From: Stereocaulon alpinum
Taxonomy: Eukaryota; Ascomycota; Lecanoromycetes; Lecanorales; Stereocaulaceae
Assembly (NCBI GenBank): GCA_018257865.1
Contig: JAEUBA010000011.1
Span: 1 to 64,000, forward strand
Direction: 5' to 3'
Length of the DNA: 64,000 nucleotides
Part shown: in pieces, positions 54,558 through 64,000 of the stretch
Layout of the letters: every line of letters begins with the position of its first letter
Position numbering within the stretch: the stretch's first letter is position 1
Translations under genes and position numbers: made by a program
The notes under the pieces: generated by a model
The model's input: only the letters and a program-made list of their open reading frames with translations
What the model was told of the DNA's origin: nothing
Database searches by the model: none

Positions 54558-55180
54558 GACGATTGGATGCATTGATACTGCACATGCAAAGTGTTAGGAC
54601 ATATCAGTGCTTTATCAGTGCTTTATCATGGCGCGGAGAAAGGGCTGGGCATGGGGCGGCGAGCATGGCATATGGCGTAACGTTGATGAGTATGTGATTG
54701 GCTTCATAGCATTGTTGTGCACTCTGTATTGTTCTGCTTACTACCTAGAGTTGGCATAGTTTGTCGGATGAGGCCCCTAGCAATTCGGAATTTATTCAGT
54801 TTTATCCCAACGTCAGCGGATTCGTCATGCGTACCAGCTGATCAAATTCGAATTTCCTCTACGAAGCTCGAGTCGCGTATTACTAATAGCCCTGTCGCGC
54901 CTGTGCACGGAACGTGGCGTCCTTGGCCTCGGCAAATGCGATAAGATAACTCGATCTCATTATTACTTTTGAGACAACTTAAGACTGTTCCATTGTCCGC
55001 TGTGTTCAAGCAAAGAAGTCTCACTTTGCTTCGCTCATTCACTTATTATGCTTATATTGTCCAGCCCTAAGCGTTCCTCGACCTCCGTCTCACTTTCTTT
55101 ATCCTCTACCTTTCACGACTACACCTACAGCCCCCGTTGTGGCTGACTCCTTGACCTCGACCGCTTCTTCAAGGCACACC
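54558..55180. promoter_or_regulatory. Intergenic region before the SNF2 gene
   Basis: 623 bases with no gene; CT-rich leader at 55075-55130. A duplicated GTGTTAGGAC / TCAGTGCTTTA segment lies at about 54552-54627. Confidence 0.45.
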
Positions 55181-58100
55181 ATGCCTTCCTCGAACAGCGT
55201 CAACGGATTCCCGGTGTCAGCAGCAATGCTTACAGATCCGAAAGCCTTGAAGAAGCATCTGGCAAATGGTACCTTTCCTTCATCTCACCTTGACTCATCA
55301 TCTTTTCCCCTTCGCGGTAGCAGCGAACCTCCTACTTCTGATCTTTCTTTGGGTGCACCTATCGTTTTTGATTCTATTACTAGACCATCTAAGGATGATG
55401 CTTACTACGTTTTTGAGGTTAAAGGCAGGAAATCTGCAATGCCACAAGCTACGGGGCAAACGCTGTTAGATCAGCTTAACCCACGACGACTTCTAGACCC
55501 TGTCAAATTTAATAAGTCCAACGGGCATCGACAAATACGAAACCCCTCAACCGCGTCTATATCTTTGGGCAATCTGAGTCCTACTCAGTCTTCCCTTCAT
55601 CAGCAGAATGGTGGAACACCTGAGATCAAAAGCAATAGGCTCCCAAAGCGAGATCACGAGAACTACGAAGGCCAAGGCATGGGCAATCTTATTGAGCGCG
55701 TCCACAACGTCACACAGCGCGAAGAACGCCCTCAGAAGAAGCAAAAGACAGAAGCCTTCGACGATGATGAGGACAAGAAAACTTTTAGTGGGGGCGGCAA
55801 GGGGGGTGAAATTGGAGAATATATGAGACAGAAGAAGAAGGAGGGGCTCAACGAATCTGGTCCTGCTGCTGCCGTTGTGGATCTAACCGGAGGTACATTC
55901 ACCGTGCCCCAGCTATGACTTGGTGCTTATAGCTTTTGTAGGTGACGACGAAGAAGTGACTATGATCAGCGATAGTGGGCAGAAAGAAGTTTGCTACGGT
56001 CGCGTCGATTCGACGAGGGTTCATGCACATTCAATCCCGTGCCCCAGTGGTAAAGCCGTCTATCTTAGCAAAGGTCAGTGGCCATCTATGAGGCTAGACC
56101 TGCGGCGTCATCCTGGCAAAGATAACATCATCCGGGTCATCGATCCCACGGGCAAAGATTTTGGCAACGTGGATGTGAGAACCTCCCTAGGTCTAGCGAA
56201 GATTATGGATTCGAAGAATCCCAAGTTCCGCGCGCAAGCCCGACTCAACCCTCGTAATCGCCACACAGACGATTATCCAGGCAAGGACTGCTCCGAATAT
56301 TTCGACATGACCATCAATCTTTACGGTCCGCGGAACAAGGCCGTATCTCTGGGTAGGTACCTTAGCCAGAGAAACATCTGGCTTAAGACACCTTTCATGG
56401 TGGACGCCAATATGGAGGTTGTAAATCCACACACACCAACTAATGCGACCCCGAGGACATCACATAATGGTATTACGAACTCATCTAACTCTGGCCCAGG
56501 GTCAGGCTATGTCACACGCACCGTTGAGGAGGTCCGTAGTGACGTGATTGGGGTGTTTGATTCCTTGGAACAGTCTGAGAACCTTCCCGAGATGGAATCG
56601 GACTCTCGAGTGACTACAGAGCTGCTAAGTCATCAGAAGCAGGGTCTTCACTTTCTGACTAACAAGGAGAAAGAGCGCATTTTCAGCGACAAGGAAGAAG
56701 ACAACAACTCGCTTTGGCGTCTGAAGTTCCAACCGAATGGCCAACGGTCATATTACAATGTCATCACTGGTAAAGAAGAGCGTACAAAACCGCCGGAGGT
56801 CCTTGGAGGAATACTGGCCGACATGATGGGCCTGGGCAAGACACTTAGCATCCTTGCTCTCATCGTTGGAAGCCTCGACGAAGCAAAGCATTTTGGACAA
56901 CAGCTGGCCCCTGAGATGGATGGCGAAAAAGCTCTGATGCGCAATTCAAAGTCAACCTTGCTCGTGTGCCCACTGAGTACAGTGGCGAATTGGGAAGATC
57001 AGATCGCGAACCACATCAAGCCGAAGACATTAAAGTACTACGTATACCATGGTGGCAACCGTCTGTCGAACATAGATGAGCTCTCTAAATTCGACATCAT
57101 CATCACGACCTACAGCATAGTATCGAGCGATTACATGGGGCGCGGTAGAAGAAAGGATAACAACCCAATACTCCAGACCAACTTCTTCAGAATTGTGTTG
57201 GACGAGGCCCACATGATACGCGAACAAAGCACACGGCAGTCGCAGGCGATTTGCGCTCTTTCAGCCCAGAGAAGATGGGCAGTTACAGGGACTCCAGTCC
57301 AGAATAGATTGGATGACTTGGGTGCGCTGATCAAATTTCTCCGGATGAAGCCATTCGACGAGAAAGGCCGATTCGCACAATTCATCCTCAGCCCGTTCAA
57401 AACCGCAGATCCCGAAATTGTTCCCAAATTACGACTTTTAGTGGATAGCATTACTCTCAGGCGTCTCAAGGATCGGATTGACCTTCCTGGCCGCCATGAT
57501 GAGATCGTCCGTCTACCCTTCGCCGAAGATGAGAAAGTCTTATATGACTGGTTTGCCAAAGACTCACAAAATAAATTGAGGGTCATAGCCAATGAGCAGC
57601 GCAAGAGTTTGGGCGGAAGAACTTACGCCCACATCCTTCGCGCGATTATGCGCCTTCGCCTGATCTGTGCACATGGCCGAGAGCTGTTGAGCGAGGATGA
57701 TCTCAAAATCACTGAAGGATTCAGCTTGGACAACGCTATCAACCTTGATGATGACGATGATGATAGAGCCGCTCTTAGCCCAAAGCTAGCCTACGAGATG
57801 CTGATGCTGTTCAAGGAGACGGATACCGATCAATGTGCGCAGTGCCAAAAGAAGATTGAGATCAAGGACACAGAAGAGACGGCAAATGACGAGGACGATG
57901 TTATCGGATGCATGCTGCCGTGCTACCAAATGCTCTGTAAAGAGTGCATGGACGGTGTTAAGGCTACCCTGGAGCAGTCTTCGACAGACAACCATTTCCG
58001 ATGTCCCTTCTGCCAACAGACTCTACGTATCTCCTTCTTTGAGCTCACCAAAGAAGGTGTGGAGGCGGCTGAAGAACAGCGGGCGACGGCTAGAGAGAAT

Positions 58101-58688
58101 CCACGTCAGGCTAAGATCATGGGCAGATACGGAGGGCCTCACACTAAGGTCAGGGCGCTAATCCAGGCTTTGAAGGAATCCGAGGTCGAAAGCCAAAGTC
58201 TTCCATCTGGTGAACAGCCTATCAAGAGCGTCGTCTTCTCTGGCTGGACGGCCAACCTCGATTTGATTCAGATCGCCCTTGAGGACAACGGTATCAAATA
58301 TGTCCGCCTGGACGGTAAGATGAGTCGTAGAAACCGTAACCTATCTCTCGACGCCTTCCGTGACGACCTAGAAGTCTGCGTTATCCTTATCTCCATTACC
58401 GCTGGTGGCCTGGGCCTTAACCTGACATCTGGATCCAAGGTCTACGTCATGGAGCCTCAATTTAACCCAGCTGCAGAAGCGCAAGCCGTAGATCGTGTCC
58501 ATCGTCTAGGACAGAAAAGGGAAGTCTTCACCTACCGTTACATCATGGCAGAGAGCTTCGAGGAGAAGATGCTAGATCTTCAACGCAAGAAGCAAAATTT
58601 GGCCGACCTGAGTATGAACCGTGGGAAGCTCGATAAAGCTGAGAATTCCAAGCGCAAGTTGGAAGAACTCAGAAGTCTCTTTAAGTAG
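55181..58688 (+). CDS. SNF2-family translocase with internal RING finger (Rad5/HLTF-like)
   Basis: Exons 55181-55892 and 55942-58688, with a 49-nt intron, give 1152 residues. Rad5/HLTF proteins remodel stalled forks and polyubiquitinate PCNA. The N-terminal 235 residues are disordered. Residues about 240-330 (C-Y-G-R-V-D-S-T-R-V..., then R-V-I-D-P-T-G-K-D-F-G-N-V-D) fit a HIRAN-type fold by position. The helicase core: G-G-I-L-A-D-M-M-G-L-G-K-T (about 525; usual DEMGLGKT has Glu for the first Met), D-E-A-H (about 656), and T-G-T-P-V-Q-N-R. The RING lies between the lobes (C-A-Q-C...C-M-L-P-C-Y-Q-M-L-C-K-E-C...C-P-F-C, about 868-930). The second lobe ends D-R-V-H-R-L-G-Q. The RING lacks the usual His (Tyr-Gln in its place), and Rad5 versus Rad8/ULS1-like branch is open. 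Confidence 0.88.
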
Positions 58689-59395
58689 AGGCACCAAAGA
58701 TGACTCACTGTGCTTCCAACCCTCCTGCAAAGATCGGAGATTGCCAACGATCTGCTTGGAAACGCAACTTGTTCTTGTTCTCAAAGTTAACCAGCAGCGG
58801 ACGAAATCTGCCGTTGCCCGACCTTGCACCAACTCTCCACATTTCTGCATATTTTCGATCTTTCTTATCATCATCTTGCATGACTTTACGAACGCTCAAG
58901 AACCATTATTGACCTTTTGTTTCGGCATGCAGCCTTATTCGAAGGCTTGTCACCTCTTACGAGCAATATTTACATAGCGAAGAACTGGACGGAGGCGCAC
59001 TTGATATTCCGATACTATTTGGACGCAGCACTTGCATAGCGAAGGCTAGACGGATGGCGACTTGATTTGGGACATGTATGCAAATCTTCTGTCATGGTCC
59101 ACAGCCACTGATGGAAGTATGCATCATGTCGCCCGTTTGCTCATTTAGCTAAAACTCGGAGTTACTTTAGAACTCGATACCCAATTGCTAATAGAATAAT
59201 GCATGATACTTCCAATTAAGTGCACGACACATTGAAGGATTCAATACTTGGCATAGCATGGTTTCGTACAAGCTTTGCTTTCTAGCTGCGATGTATGCGA
59301 AACGCTTTTCATTGCAAAAGGGTATCATCGCCATCTCACTTACACTTCTCTCATCGCATCAAACAAAACATCAAAACCACCGGCCTACGCTCCCT
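58689..59395. other. Convergent 3' region SNF2 gene / EXO70
   Basis: 707 bases, no gene seen. Two partly similar segments (GCGAAGAACTGGACGGAGGCGCACTTGAT near 58976 and GCGAAGGCTAGACGGATGGCGACTTGATTT near 59039) form a diverged direct repeat of about 30 bases. Confidence 0.5.
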
Positions 59396-61479
59396 CTACC
59401 CCAAACCCGCCAACACAGCAGCCAGCTGCCCCTTATCATACTTGACATATTTTCCCTTCCCCTTATCAAGCGCCTCATACCGATCCCAAAATCTCCCATA
59501 AAGCGGCTCAACCATATTACCCACCTCCCTGCTCAATGAACTCTTGACCTCCCTCTCCATGCCTCCACTTAGCTCTTTGTGCCGCCGAACACATTCGTCA
59601 AAACTACTATTGAATAATTTGAACTTTTCTTTAATAGCGTCTTTGTCTTTCGAGCTTAGAGATTTGACGACTTCTGCTGAAGAAACGGAGGTTCCGGACT
59701 GCGGGCGCGGCCCAGAGCGATTGGTATATTGCACGTCGAAAAGTGCGGAGGACGGTTCGCGCCAGGCGTCCATGTAAGTACTTACTCCTTTCTTGCGCCA
59801 GGTTTCGAGCTTAGATTGGGCGGAGGGGTTCTGCGAGAGGAGGGGTTGGAGGTCCGAGGAGCGGATCATGCGGTCGACCAGAGCGAGGGTATTGGAGATG
59901 AATACGCCGTGCACGGCTTTGGATTTGTATAGCATCCTCGCCCTTGCGTCGACGGTTGTAAGATGCATGTCTATCGTGTCGAGGATGTAATGGGTGAGGA
60001 GTTGGGTGCCGTCCGCGCCTACGTCGAGGGATTTGAGAGATGGAATGGAAGTTGAAGAATTTGAAGGTCCAGGGCCGGAGTTTCGGTGCGTCCAATTGCC
60101 GTCACCAAGGGAAGTGAGGATTGAGGAGAGGGGTTTGGGGTAGGCGCACAAAGTTTGGAGACGGGTCATTGTTTCTGCCGTGTATGGGAGGGCGGAGCCA
60201 TCCGCTGGGAGAGTGTTGGTGGAGGTGGTGCGGCGGCGTTGGTCTTCGAGGAGGTCCGGGAGAGATTGTTTTGCTGTTTCACGGATCGGTTTGAGGGCGT
60301 CTGCGAAGGGAAGTTTGACGTCTCCCGTTGCGGAGTTGACGCGATGGGCGATGCTAGTTACTATTTCGATGATTTCGTAGGCGAGGTAACAGTCGGTGGT
60401 TAGGTTTGACTTTATGTACATGTTCAACTCGCGGAGGGTTTTGGCGAAGTCGGCGAGGGCTTTGCGTGATGTGGCCTCTATTGCTACGCCCCAGTCTTCG
60501 CGTGGAAAAATTGCAGAAATGTTCTGGAGCTCGGCGAGAAACAAACCTTCCATTGCACTGGCGTACGTGCCGATTGCGCTTGTCCCTTGACGGTATGGGT
60601 CGTCGACGTTCTTCCTTTTCGAGGTACTAATCGATGCTATCGACAGATTTTGAAGAGTGTCGACGAGGTAGGGACTCCGACATTCTGAGTAGATACGAAC
60701 AGATGGTGACTCTTTTTGGTTCGTTGACGCATTTCGAGCGCTCGTAGGTGAAATGTATCGATCCATGGAACTCAAATGCGTGATTTTCTCCTGTTGAAGA
60801 ACCGGAAATGGCTGCTCTGTTCGAGATTAGCATTGAAACATAATTCCGCTCGGAGCACAGAGTCCTACGCTTTGTGATGTAGTGCAGAGGTTCAACCTTC
60901 TGTACATTCTCCATAAGCACCGTTCGGAACAAGTCTTGCAGTTTATTACTGCCTTCGCTCAACAATTCGTTGAAGTCACCAATCGCTTGCTGATTGGCGC
61001 GTATGTTCGTAGCTGTCATCTGCGATAGAGCTCGTTCGACACGTTTGAGGGAGGCCAGGTACTCATTCAGTCCAACTTTGCCTGGGCTATCCGTCCGTCA
61101 GCATTGGGAATGACGCCTCTTTCCGGAGATATCACTTACCCAGCCCGGATGATCCTCTCTTCCTTGCCTTTATCCTGACCGGGTTCGAGCATTTTGTCAA
61201 TGTGTGCGTCGAGCCTATCAATGTCTAGAAGATGCGTGTTAGTATAAGGATGTCTCTTTAGGAGAGGGGGAGGGTACTATGAATCATGATCTGATGTTCC
61301 CGCGTATTGCTGTGCACTGGTCCTATGGCATCCCTGACGGTCCGTCCACCACCTTCAAGGCTTGCCTGAAGCGCTCTGAGCTTCGTGGCGAGCTCCCCAT
61401 ATTTGATCGCGTCTGCAGAGAGAACTTCGACTTCAGCTTTCTCCTCCGCATGAGCGGCATTGCGTGCGTTTGCCATCAT
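59396..61479 (-). CDS. EXO70: EXO70, exocyst subunit; frame needs an unusual acceptor in exon 2
   Basis: Exons (minus) 61479-61278, 61212-61140, 61086-60869 and 60816-59396 give 637 residues. Exo70 binds PI(4,5)P2 and Rho GTPases and tethers secretory vesicles. Conserved parts: an N-terminal coiled coil (A-E-E-K-A-E-V-E-V-L), D-A-I-G-P-V, V-E-P-L-H-Y-I-T-K-Q-Q-P-F-P, the helical-bundle body, D-A-W-R-E-P-S-S-A-L-F-D-V-Q-Y, and the C-terminal R-F-W-D-R-Y-E and K-Y-V-K-Y-D-K-G. The natural-looking exon 2 start at 61222 reads N-I-D-R-L-D-A-H and then TGA, while the rest of the exon is in another frame. Using a TAG acceptor nine to ten bases further on (exon from 61212) restores the frame but drops those residues. 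See the finding on this point. Confidence 0.85.
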
Positions 61480-61794
61480 CAAGTTGGATGTATACAAGAA
61501 CGTCGTTGTTGGGGTTTATGCATTGGTTGTACGTAGCCCAGTTTTATGCAGCATGCTAATGTCGAGTCTAAGGTAGAGTACGTAACAGGGTTCCCGAGGT
61601 TCGCGAGGTAACTTACCCGACGGGTTATCACGCTAAGGCACGAACGTTGAACGGTACCTTAAAGGCTTAGAACTAGTCTCCGTAGGTGGCTTGAATAAGC
61701 TTAAAGTGTGTATTTTCCTTGAAACCTCTGTTGCCTGCTCGTGTTCAATGTTGTTGCCGGTGGAAGGGCGAACAATCTCTGCATTCTGCAGACT
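61480..61794. promoter_or_regulatory. Divergent region EXO70 / phospholipase A2
   Basis: 315 bases between start codons; both promoters presumably lie here. No specific site recognised. Confidence 0.45.
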
Positions 61795-64000
61795 ATGTTC
61801 TTGCGGTCTACGCCCAAACGCATATCACTTGTGGTAGTCAGTTCAGCAATCGGTCTCACCCTCCACAGCCGGTTCATCCGCAACGACAGCAGCAGCAACG
61901 CGCAATGGCCCAAAGCGCGACCTCTGGTCGGAAGCCGCTCAAAGGAACTCAATGAACAGAAGAAAGATGATGGGGACACAAATGCAGTAGAACGCGCAGA
62001 TGAGGACACCTCATCATTCAAGGACGACGATAGCGCAGCATGGGCCGCATTCTCCTCGAGATTTGCCTCAATAGGGAAATCTGTGACATCTATTTACTGG
62101 CCGGACTTCGTCGGTAAAATTGCAGATCAAATTCTTCCAGAATGGGCTCAAGCATTACCCGACTATGTTACGAAGCTACAAAAAGAAATAGAGATGGCAC
62201 CAGGGTCCTTAGCAGAGGAGATATGGCAAGACGCACAGGATTCGGACCTCCATCCAAACATCAAGGCTCACGCTCAAGTCCGCATCAGCAAAGACTTATG
62301 TCCTGATGAGTTGGCATTCATTGATAAGAGGAAGAGGTATACAACACAGGCTTTAGCGAGGTATCTAGGCATCCCTGAGGCTGAGGTTGATCCCCGAGAC
62401 GTCCCTACCATTGCAATGTGCGGATCTGGTGGGGGCCTACGCGCGCTGGTCGCTGGGGCATCATCTTTCCTAAGCTCTCAAGAGGCAGGTCTATTTGATT
62501 GCGCGACTTACACAGCCGGAGTCAGTGGTAGCTGTTGGCTGCAGACGTTGTACTTTTCCAGCCTTGGTGCTCGCAGACATGGTAGCATCATAGAACATTT
62601 AAAGCGTCGGATTGGAGTCCATATTGCGTACCCACCGAGCTTCCTAGAGCTTCTCACCAGAGCGCCCACGAACAAATATCTCCTTTCTGGTCTAATTGAG
62701 AAGCTCAAAGGAGACCCAAACGCTAGTTTCGGTCTCGTCGATGTCTATGGTGTACTTCTTGCTTCTCGACTACTGGTGCCGCGAGACGAGCTTGGCGTGG
62801 ATGATCGGGACCTTAAACTTTCCAATCAGCGAACTTATCTTGCAGAGGGGGCCAACCCACTGCCGATTTACGCAGCTGTGAGACACGAGATACCGATAGA
62901 GGAGCAGAAGGCCGAAGATAAGAAAGCCACAGGGAAAGTCTCAGATGCTGTAAAGGAGGAAGCGAAAAGGGAGGCTTGGTTTCAGTGGTTTGAATTTACT
63001 CCCTACGAGCTCTTCTGCGAAGAATGGGACGCAGGTATACCATCGTGGAGCATCGGTCGACACTTCTCTCAGGGCCGAGGACTTTTCAACGACCGTGATC
63101 TTGCTCTTCCTGAGCTGGGTATACCTTTTATGATGGGTGTATGGGGCTCAGCCTTCTGCGCAACCCTTGCCCATTACTATAAAGAAGTTCGCCCTATTGT
63201 CAAGGGACTGATAGGTTTTGCAGGGATCGATGATCTAATTGAAGGAAGGAACGATGACTTGATCAAAGTACATCCCATAGATCCTGGATCTATTCCGAAC
63301 TACGCCCTTGGTCTGGAAGGTCTGTTACCAGCAACGTGCCCCAAGAGCATATTTCAGGACAGGTATCTCGAATTAATGGACGCGGTAAGCAGATTGTCTT
63401 ATTACATGCCTGAGGATGTCCTTCGTCTCTTCGACACTTCGAAGTACAACAATCAATACTAACGTGCCCATTATTAGGGCATGTCCAATAACCTCCCACT
63501 ATACCCTCTTCTTCGGAAAGGCCGCGATGTTGATATTATTGTTTGTTTCGACGCCAGTGCAGACATCAAACAGGAGAATTGGCTTTCCGCGGCCGATGGC
63601 TACGCGAAGCAGAGGGGCATCAAAGGCTGGCCTGTAGGTGCTGGCTGGCCGAAAGAGAAAGACGACACGAAGAAGGAGCTCGATGCTGCTGACGCCGCAA
63701 CAGCACAAGAAGCTGCCGGGAAAATTGCTGACGCACGAGAAGAGCAGAGAGAAAAGTCGCAGAATGAGACCCAGAAAGCAATCGACAAGGGCCGAAACCA
63801 GAATCAGAATGATTCCGATCTTGGTTATTGTAATGTCTGGGTTGGCACAACCATGGAGCGGAGGAGCGATACTGAGTACCCACAAAGCAAACGTGTGGAC
63901 CAAGACGCAGATTGGCAACTTCTAGCTCCTGATGCAGGCATCACGGTAGTCTATTTCCCTTTCCTACCGAACCCCAAGATTGAAGGCGTTGACCCCAATA
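61795..64000 (+). CDS. Cytosolic-type (group IV) phospholipase A2, cut by the right edge
   Basis: Exons 61795-63384 and 63478 onward, with a 93-nt intron (branch ACTAAC), give at least 704 residues. The family hydrolyses acyl chains of phospholipids or lysophospholipids with a Ser-Asp dyad. Visible: C-G-S-G-G-G-L-R-A-L (oxyanion glycines and conserved Arg), nucleophile G-V-S-G-S-C-W (Ser about 244), a W-F-E-F-T-P-Y-E segment, P-L-Y-P-L-L-R and the dyad F-D-A-S-A-D (Asp about 555). There is no C2 domain. The first 30 residues (M-F-L-R-S-T-P-K-R-I-S..., then L-H-S-R-F-I-R-N) are basic and hydrophobic without acids, suggesting mitochondrial targeting. A Lys/Glu/Gln-rich insertion lies at about 585-640. 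The ATG at 61795 is the first in frame; earlier codons start from GTG. Confidence 0.88.

Noticed and set aside
60817..60868. A second frame break in EXO70 between exons 3 and 4
   Set aside because: It disappears when the acceptor at 60817 is used, which restores I-T-K-Q-Q-P-F-P-V-L.
8462..64000. Secondary-metabolite or other functional gene cluster
   Set aside because: No polyketide synthase, NRPS, terpene or P450 gene is present; the genes are unrelated housekeeping functions despite one Zn2Cys6 regulator.
1..64000. tRNA, 5S rRNA or rDNA genes
   Set aside because: I saw no sequence with recognisable tRNA A/B boxes in a plausible fold and no 5S consensus; a dedicated covariance-model scan could still find one.

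Overview
The window is nuclear DNA of a filamentous ascomycete (Pezizomycotina). The evidence is 17 recognisable fungal housekeeping genes, almost all GT-AG introns of 45-70 nt with CTRAY-type branch points, a Zn2Cys6 regulator, and a transposon block decayed by repeat-induced point mutation (RIP: almost no CA or TG dinucleotides, TA everywhere, TAG/TAA throughout former reading frames). I cannot settle the class or species from the sequence.

Layout. Bases 1 to about 6985 are an AT-rich, gene-free island. It holds a LINE on the minus strand (endonuclease motifs readable), the 3' end of a Ty3/gypsy chromodomain element with polypurine tract and a candidate 304-bp LTR, three telomere-like CCCTAA units at 12-bp spacing, a 9-bp minisatellite of about 0.5 kb and an 11-bp (22-bp dimer) minisatellite. 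Near 6985 the composition changes abruptly and normal genic DNA runs to the right edge. The 3.3 kb at 14286-17553 and the 2 kb at 24607-26663 are gene-poor; the latter holds a decayed glutathione S-transferase.

Genes in order: SPO7 homologue (-), CLD1/ICT1-type alpha/beta hydrolase (+), small membrane protein of unknown role (-), TatD-like Scn1 homologue (+), unknown 400-aa protein (+), CTF18 (-), BTB/POZ protein (+), TOK1 potassium channel (+), RNF126-like RING-H2 ligase (+), 10-exon Zn2Cys6 factor (-), ETF alpha (-), SWI3/RSC8 (+), RRN5-like UAF subunit (-), IRC3 mitochondrial helicase (+), BST1 GPI inositol-deacylase (+), FIS1 (-), SPC24 (+), LSB6 type II PI 4-kinase (+), Rad5/HLTF-type SNF2 translocase (+), EXO70 (-), and a cytosolic-type phospholipase A2 (+) cut by the right edge. 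Exon models were built by hand from splice signals, reading frame and family conservation.

The genes are functionally mixed: chromatin and replication (CTF18, SWI3, Rad5-like, RRN5, SPC24), mitochondria (ETF alpha, IRC3, FIS1), and lipid or secretory pathway (SPO7, CLD1-like, BST1, LSB6, EXO70, PLA2). Many pairs are divergent with 0.25-0.55 kb between start codons. I found no biosynthetic cluster, CRISPR array, RNA gene or clearly new multi-gene system. The points most worth a second look are gene-structure oddities (EXO70 frame, FIS1 intron, the zinc-finger micro-exons, the long TOK1 intron) and the minisatellites that look spared by RIP inside the decayed island.
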